A model generated the notes under the pieces. It did not search any database and was not told the origin of the DNA. It was given only the letters and a program-made list of their open reading frames with translations. DNA of 64,000 nt from Candidatus Gastranaerophilales bacterium (GTDB taxonomy: Bacteria; Cyanobacteriota; Vampirovibrionia; Gastranaerophilales; Gastranaerophilaceae). Each line of letters starts with the position of its first letter. The first letter of the stretch is position 1. This document shows, in pieces, positions 1 through 9,088 of the stretch. A program made the position numbers and the translations under genes. The DNA lies in assembly GCA_944325105.1 (NCBI GenBank), contig CALUYW010000011.1, forward strand, positions 1 to 64,000, given 5' to 3'.

Positions 1-1205
1 ACATCCTTAGGCAGAACATTAATTGTCTTCTCCATCACAGCACCTGAGGAGCCACCTGCGCCGCTATATCTGTTCATGCGATTTAATACTTTGTAACAAC
101 GGGTAGATACGGCTACTTGTGTGCCGCTAGATGTATTTCCTACTCCGTAACTTTTTACCCCATTAATATACAATACTCTTGTACCACTTGAATCGAGTAA
201 TGCGTACTGGCCACCCATGCATTGATTTGAACCAGCCCCAATACATTTGCTACTTAAACCACTTTGTGGAATATAATCCATGCAGGTATTATTCGCACGG
301 TCTGTTGTTGAACAATAGCTCTGAAAATCAAGTAATTTTGCATAGTATTCAAAATCTTTTTCAATTATTTTTTTAGCTATCTTTTCAGTTAGTAAAGCAT
401 ATGTTCCTTGCAATTGTATATTATTGTTTGTTCCAATCCATTGACACACCGTTTTGGCTGCTGAATAAGTACATATGGGCCTATTAGCTCCAGTTCTCAA
501 TACACCATTTACATAAACATCGGTATAGCAAGATTCTTGCGGACTTGTTGTACATTTTGGTGCACCCGAACTTGTCCAACAACATGAACCATCTGGACAT
601 TCCTCTCCAGGATTTTTAACCCTACCTTTATTATCGTATCCTAATTTAGTGCCAAATATTAGATTTTCGCCGGTTATACATATATCTTGTTCATCACCAC
701 TAGCTCTTATTAGTTCCAAAATTGGATATCCGATATTCAATTTAGTCAAATTATCTTTTGCCAGTAAACAACCGTGAGCCAGTTCCTTCCCAGTACTTCC
801 CCCTCCACCTCCACCGGCGCCGGTTATTGTTAATGTAACCTGATTAACACCAACAGGAACAGTCCAACTTGTATTATTAGTTATACTTATACTCTTATCA
901 ACATAAGTAGAACCTCCTCCACCTCCTGCTCCTCCTGAACCTTGAATAAATAATGTATTAATACCGACAGGAACATCAAATGTATAAGTACCCGGATTGG
1001 TATATATCTCTAACCCCTCTCTATTATCAGTCTGTACGGTAATATTATCTTTCATCCTCTTTGTTATAACAGGAGCTAACGCCACCATAATAACCGATAT
1101 CACAAGTACTGCAGTTAAAAGCTCTGCAAGTGTAAAAGCCTTAAATTTAGTCCCCCAAAGTGCTTTTTTTCGCAGCACAAAATAGGGCTGAATGAGTTTT
1201 TTCAT
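1..1205 (-). CDS. type IV prepilin-like surface protein (C-terminus cut by window edge)
   Basis: The frame is open from the ATG at 1203-1205 to the window edge (about 401 codons), so the C-terminus is missing. The product has a basic 23-residue leader and then AFTLAELL (residues 23-30) followed by a hydrophobic helix to about residue 44. This is the class III signal of type IV pilins and pseudopilins, cleaved before Phe24 by a prepilin peptidase. Alanine replaces the usual glycine at -1. The mature part has two similar blocks (about 76-99 and 114-137), each a VPVG-type strand followed by a run of glycines. Further on are many cysteines and repeated CxxGG-like turns, which suggests a disulfide-rich exposed domain. 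It is probably a minor pilin or pseudopilin assembled by machinery that includes the PilT ATPase at 16.4-17.5 kb. No close family is recognised for the C-terminal part. Confidence 0.85.
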   Translation of the reverse strand, partial: MKKLIQPYFVLRKKALWGTKFKAFTLAELLTAVLVISVIMVALAPVITKRMKDNITVQTDNREGLEIYTNPGTYTFDVPVGINTLFIQGSGGAGGGGGSTYVDKSISITNNTSWTVPVGVNQVTLTITGAGGGGGGSTGKELAHGCLLAKDNLTKLNIGYPILELIRASGDEQDICITGENLIFGTKLGYDNKGRVKNPGEECPDGSCCWTSSGAPKCTTSPQESCYTDVYVNGVLRTGANRPICTYSAAKTVCQWIGTNNNIQLQGTYALLTEKIAKKIIEKDFEYYAKLLDFQSYCSTTDRANNTCMDYIPQSGLSSKCIGAGSNQCMGGQYALLDSSGTRVLYINGVKSYGVGNTSSGTQVAVSTRCYKVLNRMNRYSGAGGSSGAVMEKTINVLPKD

Positions 1206-1354
1206 ACCTTATAGCTCCAGTGTAGTTAATTAATACATTAGATATTCTAACACCTAACTTTATAAATGTCTACAAAACATAAAAGAATATAATTTATAAA
1301 ACCTAAATATTAATATCTTACAACTTGTTTTATCATTACCAAAAAGGGGTAAAT

Positions 1355-1708
1355 ATGACAATATTAGCTAAAGATGTACCTTTTTATCAAATTTCGCAGG
1401 TTTCAAAATTACTCGGCATAACAAGTGACAGGCTAAGAACATATGAAGAAGAAGGGCTTGTAAAACCCTACCGCGCGCGTCATACAAAAGACGGCAAAAG
1501 ACTCTTTAGCCTTGAGGAAATTGAGTGGCTTGAGATTATAAGAGAACTAATTAAATTGGGTGTTACAATACCTGTGATACGTATTATTTTGTCTTCAAAA
1601 TTTAAAGCAGGTAAAGACCTATTAAGAGAAAGGGATGAAAATATCCTTGAGCTTATTGAAAAACTTTACTCTCATCCTGTGTATAAAAAATTATTATCCT
1701 CAAAGTAA
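1355..1708 (+). CDS. MerR-family transcriptional regulator
   Basis: This 117-residue protein begins with a winged-helix MerR DNA-binding domain: YQISQVSKLLGI, then the R-x-YE-x-GL segment (RTYEEEGLVKP) and a basic wing. A helix (LEEIEWLEIIRELIKLGV) of the MerR dimerisation type follows. No C-terminal metal-binding cysteines are visible, and length and composition are closer to HspR/GlnR-like members than to metal sensors. The start at 1355 was chosen because AAAAAGGGG lies just upstream; an in-frame start at 1325 has no ribosome-binding site. It lies 60 bp before the SulP transporter on the same strand, so it may control that gene. This is inferred from position only. Confidence 0.9.
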   Translation: MTILAKDVPFYQISQVSKLLGITSDRLRTYEEEGLVKPYRARHTKDGKRLFSLEEIEWLEIIRELIKLGVTIPVIRIILSSKFKAGKDLLRERDENILELIEKLYSHPVYKKLLSSK

Positions 1709-1768
1709 ATTTACAAGGAAGTTTTTTTAGGATATCATTTTTCTAACATTAACAACAAGGAGACAAAA

Positions 1769-3319
1769 ATGATTGACTTTGCCCCCTTTAAGCATTTAAA
1801 AAAAGACTTCCCCGCATCAGTTATTGTTTTTTTGATAGCTCTTCCGCTTGCAATAGGTATTTCAATCGCCTGTAATTTAAGCATATACTCGGGTATTGTT
1901 TCAGGCATTATAGGCGGGATTGTCGTAGGTTCACTTTCGGGTAGTTCTCTGCAGGTTTCAGGGCCTGCTGCAGGGCTTATCCTTGTTGTAATTGATATAA
2001 TTCAAACCCAAGGAGTTGAAAAACTCTTTTTGATAATATTTCTTGCGGGGCTTGTGCAGATAGTATTCGGTGTTTTATCTTTAGGTAACTGGTTTAGGGC
2101 AATTACTCCGGCTATAATTCAAGGCATGCTGGCAGGTATCGGGGTTTCGATATTTCTTTCTCAATTTCATATAATGCTTGATTCAAAGGCGTCAGGTACT
2201 TTTCTTTCAAATATATCCGATTTATGGAGTATAATTTATAACTCCGTTTTACCTTTTGATTTTTCAAGACATCACATGGCTTGTTTTGTGGGCTTTTTAA
2301 CTATTTTTATAATCATCATTTGGGATACTTTTGCTCACAAAAAACTTAAAGCAATCCCCGCTGCCCTTGTGGCTGTTGTTATTTCATCTCTTTGTGCAAA
2401 TTTAATGCACCTTGATATAAATTACATAAATATCGGTCAAAATTTTTGGTCGGATTTTTATGTTCTGAATTTTCAAACGGCTCTTGAGGGTGCAAGGTGG
2501 GCAAATGTAGCGGTTGCAGTGCTTGTTATTACTTTTATTGCAAGTGCGGAGACGCTTTTAACTTCTAATGCCATAGATAAAATGTGCGATGATTCGAGGA
2601 CAAATTATAATAAAGAAATAATAGCACAAGGGGTCGGAAACTCTTTGTGCGGCGTGTTTGGAGCGCTGCCCATAACAGGAGTAATCGTAAGGTCGGCCGC
2701 AAATATTGATGCAGGTGCAAAAACAAGGATGTCAGCCATATTGCACGGGGTGTGGATAGTTGTTTTTGTGAGCCTTTTTCCTTCGCTTTTAAACTATATA
2801 CCTATATCTGCACTTGCTTCAATACTTGTATACACAGGTTATAAACTTGTTGATATAAAAGCTGCCAAATATCTGCTCTCAGTGAGCAGGGGTGAGTTTG
2901 CAATTTATCTTATAACTTTATTTGCAATACTTTTCACAAATCTCTTTGAGGGTATCATTGTTGGTCTTAGTGCTGCTCTTATAAAAAATGTCTACAAAGT
3001 TATGAGAGTAAATCTTAAAGTTATAGAAAACAATGAACAAAACAGCGTTTTGATAATGCTTTGCGGGAATATAACTTTTTTGCAGTTACCGAAACTTATG
3101 AGCATTTTTGAAGAAATTGACGACACAAAAGAAGTCAGCGTTTGCGCTGCTAAATTGTATTTTATGGACCATGCGGGCGTAGATTTTATTCAAAGCTGGG
3201 AAAGAAACAGGCAAAAGACAGGTGCAAAAACTCATATCGACTGGTCAAGAATAAGGCGCACTTATCCGAATTTTCACTGGAGAAAATTCCACAAAAATAG
3301 CTCCGGCTCGGCTCATTAG
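1769..3319 (+). CDS. SulP-family inorganic anion permease with STAS domain
   Basis: This 516-residue inner-membrane protein has the SulP (SLC26) transporter fold. It shows many hydrophobic segments, the SGPAAGL signature (64-70), the ETLLTSNAIDKM segment (261-272) and the ALPITGVIVRSAANI segment (299-313). A soluble STAS-like domain follows from about 416 to 490. The family carries sulfate, bicarbonate or other anions, often with sodium or protons; the substrate cannot be read from the sequence. A good ribosome-binding site (AAGGAG) precedes the ATG. The C-terminus is short and basic, and no carbonic anhydrase is fused or adjacent. Confidence 0.93.
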   Translation: MIDFAPFKHLKKDFPASVIVFLIALPLAIGISIACNLSIYSGIVSGIIGGIVVGSLSGSSLQVSGPAAGLILVVIDIIQTQGVEKLFLIIFLAGLVQIVFGVLSLGNWFRAITPAIIQGMLAGIGVSIFLSQFHIMLDSKASGTFLSNISDLWSIIYNSVLPFDFSRHHMACFVGFLTIFIIIIWDTFAHKKLKAIPAALVAVVISSLCANLMHLDINYINIGQNFWSDFYVLNFQTALEGARWANVAVAVLVITFIASAETLLTSNAIDKMCDDSRTNYNKEIIAQGVGNSLCGVFGALPITGVIVRSAANIDAGAKTRMSAILHGVWIVVFVSLFPSLLNYIPISALASILVYTGYKLVDIKAAKYLLSVSRGEFAIYLITLFAILFTNLFEGIIVGLSAALIKNVYKVMRVNLKVIENNEQNSVLIMLCGNITFLQLPKLMSIFEEIDDTKEVSVCAAKLYFMDHAGVDFIQSWERNRQKTGAKTHIDWSRIRRTYPNFHWRKFHKNSSGSAH

Positions 3320-3348
3320 CCTATGTGTAACAATTATCCTTTGACTTA

Positions 3349-3377
3349 TTGACTTAAAAATATGTAGATTTGATAAT
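3349..3377 (+). promoter_or_regulatory. sigma70-type promoter of the GH13 gene
   Basis: TTGACT (3349-3354) and GATAAT (3372-3377) are separated by 17 bp and lie 33 bp upstream of the start codon at 3410. A second TTGACT sits 8 bp further upstream. Confidence 0.6.
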
Positions 3378-3409
3378 AAAAATATTGATTAAAATATGAA
3401 AGATTATTT

Positions 3410-5500
3410 ATGCTTAAGAAAATATTATCTTCCCTGCTTATAAATTTACTTATATTTCCAAGTGTTTTTGCGGCAGCTGAAACGACTGATACTAAGCAAG
3501 AAAAAACATCTATTATAAAAGAATTTAAAACAGGCTCAAAGAGTGTAAAATTTAGCGATAATATCCTAAAAAGAACGGTTGATGACGCTATTGTTCCAAA
3601 AAAGCTTGAAACATCGATGAAAAACTCAATAGCGCACATTTACGGCAGAGAAAACGTGGATATAATTTATGCTAATGTCTATGAAATTATTAAAAAATCA
3701 AAAGATAAAAGAAGCCTCGAGCTATTAAAAGAAGATTTATCGCGCCCCTCTGACTGGTATAAAGACGAAGTAATTTATATGTTCTACCCCGATCAGTTTG
3801 GCGTTAGTGAGGATGGCAAACCAAATACTTTTAAAGATTTAGTAGGCATGCTTGACTACCTTAAAGACTTAGGGGTCACAACCATATATATCATGCCTTT
3901 TGCCGATTCTCCGATGAACGATTCGGGTTTTGATGTTAAAAATCCAAAAAACGTAAGAAAAGACCTTGGCGGCATGCCCGAGTTTAAAGAGTTTGCAGAC
4001 GCCGCAAGGAAAAAAGGCTTTAAAATAAAAGCGGATTTAATCTTAAATCATTTTTCAGACCAACATGAATGGTTCCAATCCGCTCTTAAAGGCGATTTAG
4101 ACAAACTTCATTACTTTATCGTAAGAGAAGATAAGCCTGAGTATAAAGTCTACAAAGATGAAAAAGTAGGCTATATAGCAGAATACAAAGAAAAAGACGG
4201 CACGGTTACAAAAAGGAGAATTATATTCCCCGAAGTGTCCGATAATCATTGGCGAAAAGTAACTATCGAGGGCAAGGATTATTATTTGTATCACACTTTT
4301 TATCCTTTCCAGCTTGATATAAACTGGGAAAACCCCAAAGTTCTCTACTATGTACTTGAAACAGTTGCTTTCTGGGCAAATTTAGGGGTAGATATTTTTA
4401 GACTTGACGCTATTCCTTACTACACAAAAGAAGAGGGCACAACGGCAGAAAATCTGCCTAAAACCCATGAGATAATTCAACTTTTAAGTGCGTTTTTGCA
4501 AACAACCGCACCGCGCTCCATTATTCAAGCGGAAGCTTGTCAGCAGCCAAAAAAAATCCTGCCTTACTTTGGTACGGACAGAAAAGTAGAACATAAGATT
4601 TTAGGTGAAACAAAAGAAATACAAAGGACTTCAGAGGTTCAGATTTGTTATCATTTCCCCTACATGCCTGCTATTTGGGCGTCTTTGGTAACTGCTGACA
4701 ATAAGCACTTCTGGGAGGCTTACAAACAAACTCCAAAAATCCCCGAAAGTGCCGCTTGGGCTATGTTTTTAAGAGTTCATGATGAATTAACTCTTGAGAT
4801 GGTAGACCCTCAGACTCGTGAACTTTTGTATGAGAGCTTAACTCCAAAGGGCGCAACTTTTAGAAAAGGCTACGGTATTTCAGGCAGACTTGCAAATTTC
4901 CTTGATAATGACCCGGATAGAATTGCCATGGCTTTTTCAATTATGCTTTCACTTCCCGGTGTACCTATAATTTATTACGGTGATGAAATAGGCGTGCAGA
5001 ATAACTTTGCAAATGCAAGAAAAAGCGCAAAAGCCCGCGAGGCAAAGCAAAAAGCTCAAAAAGAAAAAGTAAATATGCTAAGCTACTTTGACTCTCGCGA
5101 CATTAACAGGGGCCCTATTAAAAAAAGCGTATTTTATAATGCGATTAAAGACTCCGTAAGCTTTAACCACAGAGTTTATTCAAGGGTTAAAAAACTCATC
5201 AAAGTAAGAAAACAAACCCCCGTGCTCTCTCATGGCACCTTTGTTGAATTAAAAACAGAATCCCCCGAGGTTTTTGCATATGTTAGAGAATATAACGGGG
5301 AAAGGATAGTTGTTATAAATAACCTCTCTGACAGTCGCGAAAGAGCTACGGTAAACTTTATAAATGATAATTTTGGCAAAAAGGCAAAAGACGTCTACTT
5401 TAAAGACCTTTTAAGCGATAAAATGATTAGAGCAAGAGCGCAAAACAAGCAAATAACCGTGCGCTTAAAACCCTATGACGCTCTTTGGCTTAAGCTTTAA
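3410..5500 (+). CDS. exported GH13 alpha-amylase-family glycosidase
   Basis: This 696-residue protein begins with a Sec signal peptide (basic MLKK, hydrophobic core, cleavage near FAAA, about residue 21-23), so it should act outside the cytoplasm. A helical region of about 90 residues follows. The (beta/alpha)8 catalytic domain starts near 119 (VIYMFYPDQF). GH13 motifs are present: NHF (213-215), FRLDAIPY with nucleophile Asp333, the acid/base Glu375 in QAEACQQ, and HDE with Asp458. A short beta domain ends the protein. The arrangement resembles trehalose synthase or amylosucrase-type GH13 enzymes more than plain alpha-amylase, but specificity is uncertain. It converges on nanK, and the two genes overlap by 11 bp at their 3' ends. 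Confidence 0.92.
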   Translation: MLKKILSSLLINLLIFPSVFAAAETTDTKQEKTSIIKEFKTGSKSVKFSDNILKRTVDDAIVPKKLETSMKNSIAHIYGRENVDIIYANVYEIIKKSKDKRSLELLKEDLSRPSDWYKDEVIYMFYPDQFGVSEDGKPNTFKDLVGMLDYLKDLGVTTIYIMPFADSPMNDSGFDVKNPKNVRKDLGGMPEFKEFADAARKKGFKIKADLILNHFSDQHEWFQSALKGDLDKLHYFIVREDKPEYKVYKDEKVGYIAEYKEKDGTVTKRRIIFPEVSDNHWRKVTIEGKDYYLYHTFYPFQLDINWENPKVLYYVLETVAFWANLGVDIFRLDAIPYYTKEEGTTAENLPKTHEIIQLLSAFLQTTAPRSIIQAEACQQPKKILPYFGTDRKVEHKILGETKEIQRTSEVQICYHFPYMPAIWASLVTADNKHFWEAYKQTPKIPESAAWAMFLRVHDELTLEMVDPQTRELLYESLTPKGATFRKGYGISGRLANFLDNDPDRIAMAFSIMLSLPGVPIIYYGDEIGVQNNFANARKSAKAREAKQKAQKEKVNMLSYFDSRDINRGPIKKSVFYNAIKDSVSFNHRVYSRVKKLIKVRKQTPVLSHGTFVELKTESPEVFAYVREYNGERIVVINNLSDSRERATVNFINDNFGKKAKDVYFKDLLSDKMIRARAQNKQITVRLKPYDALWLKL

Positions 5501-6368
5501 ACTTATCAAAAGCTAAAAGTGCTGCGCCTATCATGCCTGCGTAGTTGCCTGATGTCGCATGGAGGATTTTAGTGGGCAGCGTGACTATTTCATCATTTAC
5601 AACGCGCTCCATATACTCTACATCACAAAATCTTCCCATAGAGCCCGATAATACTATGCAGTCAGGGTCAAATATGTCTGCAAGTCCGATAAGTCCTGAT
5701 ATGATGTAATTTTGCCAGATGTTGTACGCGCGAAGCATTTTTTCATCTCCCTCATCAACCCCTCTTATAATGTCATAGGTTGTGATATCTTTATTTCCTG
5801 TTACATCAATGCCTGTAATTCTAAGTCCGTTACCTGAGGCGTAAATTTCAAAACAGTCGTACGCTTCGCAGCTGCAGCGGCGTTTTTTGTCCATAGACAT
5901 TTTAAAGTGCATTTCCCCCGCTACGCCTGACTTTCCTTTCAGGAGTTTGCCGTCAACTATAATGCCCCCGCCTACTCCTGTGCCCAGAGTCAGTGTGATG
6001 TTATTGTCCATGCCTCTTGCACTTCCTATTTTATACTCTGCCCAGGCAGCGCAATTTGCGTCATTTTCAACAAAAACGGGTTTTTTTGAAAGTGATTCAA
6101 AATCAGTTTTAGGATAGCCGAAAGCAAGATTTGCAGTGGAGCAGATTACCTTTGTATTTTCTCTGTTAACTCCGCCTGCGGTTGAAATCGCTACAAGTTC
6201 AATTTCATCTTCAAAACGCGAGATAATATCACTCAAAAGCGCTACAATTTCTTCAGCCGTTTTTGGCGTAGGGTGTTTTTCAATTTCTGATACTATTTCT
6301 CCGTTTGTATCAATTTGTGCGGCGTAGATTTTTGTTCCGCCAATATCTAAACTTAGCGCTTTTCTCAT
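5490..6368 (-). CDS. nanK: ROK-family sugar kinase, probable N-acetylmannosamine kinase
   Basis: This 292-residue ROK kinase has the phosphate-binding DIGGTK (8-13), the catalytic segment ENDANCAAWAE with Asp103, TLGTGVGGGI (127-136), and a zinc cluster formed by His154 and Cys165/Cys167/Cys172. The ATG at 6366-6368 overlaps the nanE stop codon in an ATGA junction, and GGAG lies upstream inside nanE, so the two are translationally coupled. That coupling is the reason for calling it ManNAc kinase (ManNAc + ATP to ManNAc-6-P), which feeds NanE. A glucokinase or another ROK specificity cannot be excluded from sequence alone. In-frame codons upstream of 6368 lie inside nanE and were not used. Confidence 0.85.
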   Translation of the reverse strand: MRKALSLDIGGTKIYAAQIDTNGEIVSEIEKHPTPKTAEEIVALLSDIISRFEDEIELVAISTAGGVNRENTKVICSTANLAFGYPKTDFESLSKKPVFVENDANCAAWAEYKIGSARGMDNNITLTLGTGVGGGIIVDGKLLKGKSGVAGEMHFKMSMDKKRRCSCEAYDCFEIYASGNGLRITGIDVTGNKDITTYDIIRGVDEGDEKMLRAYNIWQNYIISGLIGLADIFDPDCIVLSGSMGRFCDVEYMERVVNDEIVTLPTKILHATSGNYAGMIGAALLAFDKFKA

Positions 6369-7048
6369 TTTAATATCTCCGTAAATCTCTTCGTTATAAG
6401 CTGCGGACGGGTTATGGCCGAACCTATTACAACACAAAATGCTCCGCAGTTAAATGCCTCTTTTACCTGCTCGGGTGTCCATATTTTACCCTCTACAATG
6501 ACAGGTGTCCTGTAGTTTTTTGTAATTTCTCTACAAAGTTCAAAATCAGGTGTATCAGGGTTGTTTTTTGTTTCCTGAGTGTACCCGCTTAGGGTTGTTG
6601 AAACAATATCAAAGCCAAGCTCTATGGCGTTTTTTGCCTCTTTATATGTAGCAATGTCAGCCATAGCAAGTTTTCCTTTTGATTTTATAAAATCTAAAAT
6701 ATCACTTAGCCTCTCATCGTTTGGCCTTTTTCTTATTGTAGCATCAAGCGCCACAATATCGGCGCCTGCCTCAATAATTTCTTCTGCGTCTTTGATAGTC
6801 GGGGTAATGTATACAACATCCAAGAAATTATCGGGTATTTTTGAGGGTTTTGTAATTCCTATAACGGGAATTTGCGGGTACATTTCTTTTGCATTTTTTA
6901 TGTCCCGCACACCGGCGAGCCTTAATCCTGAAGCACCGCCAGCAACAACGCTTTTAACCATGGCATTAAGTGCAACTTCATTGTAGAGAGGCTCATCAGG
7001 CATTGCCTGAACGGAAACCACTATTTTATTTTTCAACTTTTGTAACAT
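6365..7048 (-). CDS. nanE: N-acetylmannosamine-6-phosphate 2-epimerase
   Basis: This 227-residue TIM-barrel protein matches the NanE family: the N-terminus KNKIVVSVQAMPDEPL, the GGASGLRLAGVRDI segment, DIVALDATIRKRPN, LAMADIATY, and the phosphate-binding C-terminal VVIGSAITRP. It converts ManNAc-6-P to GlcNAc-6-P in the cytoplasm, an entry step from sialic acid or ManNAc into amino-sugar metabolism. The start at 7048 is preceded by an AAAGG motif and fits the family N-terminus; the longer frame upstream is not NanE-like. No sialate lyase (nanA) or transporter is in the window, so the sugar source is unknown. Confidence 0.92.
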   Translation of the reverse strand: MLQKLKNKIVVSVQAMPDEPLYNEVALNAMVKSVVAGGASGLRLAGVRDIKNAKEMYPQIPVIGITKPSKIPDNFLDVVYITPTIKDAEEIIEAGADIVALDATIRKRPNDERLSDILDFIKSKGKLAMADIATYKEAKNAIELGFDIVSTTLSGYTQETKNNPDTPDFELCREITKNYRTPVIVEGKIWTPEQVKEAFNCGAFCVVIGSAITRPQLITKRFTEILK

Positions 7049-7151
7049 ATATGAACTACCTTTTGCATAAATTATACACCAAATTGACCATGATTTTTGT
7101 TTTTGATTTATACTATTATACAGACACACTTAATTTAAAATAAGAGGAATT

Positions 7152-8447
7152 ATGACTAAAAGTACAATTGAAAGACAAGAAGGAAATCTTGCAAAAATTA
7201 CCATCACCATTGACGCAAAACAGGCAGATGAGCTATATGCCAGAACGCTGAAAAGAATCGGTTCAAATATTAACATTGCAGGCTTTAGAAAAGGAAAAGC
7301 TCCCAACAATGTTATTGAAAAATATGTAGGTAAAGAAAGAATTAAAATAGAAGCAATCGAGAGTGTATTCCCTATGGAATTTTCTAAAGTTGCTCAGGAA
7401 GAAAAACTTGACCTTGCAACTCAACCTCAGATTGAAAATTTTGAATATGAAACGGGAAAAGACTTGGTAATTAACGTAAAAGCCGAATTAAAGCCCGAAT
7501 TTACCCTTGCACCTTATAAAGATGTAGAGGTTGAATACGAAGAGTTTAAAAACGACTCTGACGCTATGGATAAAGAACTTCAAGCTCTTCAGAGCAGATT
7601 TGCAACTTTAGAAAAAGTTGACAGAGCATCAAACAACACTGACGTTGTGGTTTTTGACTTTGAAGGAAGTGTTAATGGCGAGCCTATTGAACATGGCAGT
7701 GCAAAAAATCACACTCTTGACTTGGCTCATTCAAACTTTATCCCCGGCTTTGCCGAAGGTCTTGTAGGTCATAGCGCCGGAGAAGAGTTCGTTATAGATG
7801 TTACTTTCCCTGAAAACTACCACGAACCAAAGCTAAAAGGCGCACCCGCTCAGTTTAAAATTAATCTTCATGAAGTTAAAGAGCGCAAATTGCCCGAACT
7901 TAACGATGAACTTGCAAAAAAAGCAGGCAAATTTGAAACACTTGACGCTCTTAAAGAAGATATTCAAAAATATCTTGACGATGCGCAAACTTTTGAAAAC
8001 GAAAAGAGAAAATCAGACGCTATTTTCAACAAAGTTTATAACGACACAAATATAGACATTCAAGACTCTATGATTGCGCGCGAGGTTGAAGCGGTTAAAG
8101 AAGAAACAAGACAAAACGCACTTCGCCAAGGTCAAGACTGGGATAAAATCGTTGAAACAGAAGGCAAAGATTCTGTTGATGAAAAACTTCGCGAAGAAGC
8201 AATTAAGAGAATTAAAAACTCTTTGATTATAGAAAGAATCACTAAAGAAGAAAATATTAAAATAGAACAAAGCGATTTGTTAATGCAGATACAAGAAATA
8301 GCAAGAATGTACGGTGCTAACGCAACTTCAGTATTTGAAGAGATGAAAAAGAACCCCTCTTCTTTTGCTCTTTTATCTCAACAAATTGCAACAAGAAAAG
8401 TCAACGAATTGCTCTTAAGTTCAAACAAATTTAAGGCAAAAGCATAG
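7152..8447 (+). CDS. tig: trigger factor (ribosome-associated chaperone)
   Basis: This 431-residue protein has all three trigger-factor domains. The N-terminal ribosome-binding domain carries the GFRKGKAP signature (about 39-46). The FKBP-type peptidyl-prolyl isomerase domain covers about 160-245 (VVFDFEGSVNGEPIEHG, PGFAEGLVGHSAGEEF). The helical C-terminal arms follow, ending near residue 430. It binds nascent chains at the ribosome exit tunnel. It is first in a tig-clpP-clpX run with gaps of 24 and 14 bp, the usual bacterial order. A possible promoter (TTGACC at 7084, TATACT at 7109, spacer 19) lies upstream, and AGAGGAA precedes the start. Confidence 0.97.
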   Translation: MTKSTIERQEGNLAKITITIDAKQADELYARTLKRIGSNINIAGFRKGKAPNNVIEKYVGKERIKIEAIESVFPMEFSKVAQEEKLDLATQPQIENFEYETGKDLVINVKAELKPEFTLAPYKDVEVEYEEFKNDSDAMDKELQALQSRFATLEKVDRASNNTDVVVFDFEGSVNGEPIEHGSAKNHTLDLAHSNFIPGFAEGLVGHSAGEEFVIDVTFPENYHEPKLKGAPAQFKINLHEVKERKLPELNDELAKKAGKFETLDALKEDIQKYLDDAQTFENEKRKSDAIFNKVYNDTNIDIQDSMIAREVEAVKEETRQNALRQGQDWDKIVETEGKDSVDEKLREEAIKRIKNSLIIERITKEENIKIEQSDLLMQIQEIARMYGANATSVFEEMKKNPSSFALLSQQIATRKVNELLLSSNKFKAKA

Positions 8448-8471
8448 TGAATTACGAAAGGAAAATATAGT

Positions 8472-9074
8472 ATGAGTTTTGTACCTGTTGTTATTGAACA
8501 ATCATCCAGAGGCGAAAGGTCTTTTGACATATTTTCAAGACTTTTAAGAGAAAGAATTATCTTCCTCGGTACGCCTATTGATGATATGGTTGCAAATCTT
8601 ATCGTAGCGCAAATGTTGCTTTTAGACAGTGAAAACCCTGAAAAAGACATTATGCTCTACATCAACTCCCCCGGCGGCTCAGTTACCGCAGGTTTTGCAA
8701 TATATGATACAATGCAGCACATAAGAGCTGACGTTTCTACAATCTGTCTTGGTCAGGCAGCTTCAATGGGCGCATTCCTCTTATCATCAGGTGCAAAAGG
8801 CAAACGTCTTGCGCTTCCTCACTCAAGAATTTTAATCCACCAACCCTTAGGCGGTGCGCAAGGTCAGGCAACGGATATTGAAATTCAGGCAAATGAAATT
8901 TTGAGAATTAAAAAATCACTAAACAATATCCTTGCAAATAACACAGGTCAACCTCTTAAAAAGATTGAAAAAGACACTGACCGTGACTACATCATGACAC
9001 CTGAAGAGGCTGTTGAATACGGCATGATAGATAGAGTAATTACTTTAGATAATGCTGAAAATAAAGAAAATTAA
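8472..9074 (+). CDS. clpP: ATP-dependent Clp protease proteolytic subunit
   Basis: This 200-residue serine protease has the complete catalytic triad: Ser98 in GQAASMGA, His123 in ILIHQPLGG and Asp172 in DTDRDYIM. The family N-terminus ([13 protein letters not shown]) and the [10 protein letters not shown] oxyanion region are also intact. It forms the tetradecameric chamber that degrades proteins unfolded by ClpX, which is encoded 14 bp downstream. Length and motif spacing match canonical ClpP. Confidence 0.98.
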   Translation: MSFVPVVIEQSSRGERSFDIFSRLLRERIIFLGTPIDDMVANLIVAQMLLLDSENPEKDIMLYINSPGGSVTAGFAIYDTMQHIRADVSTICLGQAASMGAFLLSSGAKGKRLALPHSRILIHQPLGGAQGQATDIEIQANEILRIKKSLNNILANNTGQPLKKIEKDTDRDYIMTPEEAVEYGMIDRVITLDNAENKEN

Positions 9075-9088
9075 TTTGGAGATATTAA

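Noticed and set aside
1-1205. Rightward small open frames at 179-376 and 997-1185
   Set aside because: Both lie antisense to the prepilin frame and have no ribosome-binding site or recognisable domain.
5490-6368. Glucokinase
   Set aside because: ROK kinases overlap in sequence. The coupled nanE makes ManNAc kinase more likely, so glucokinase was kept only as an alternative.
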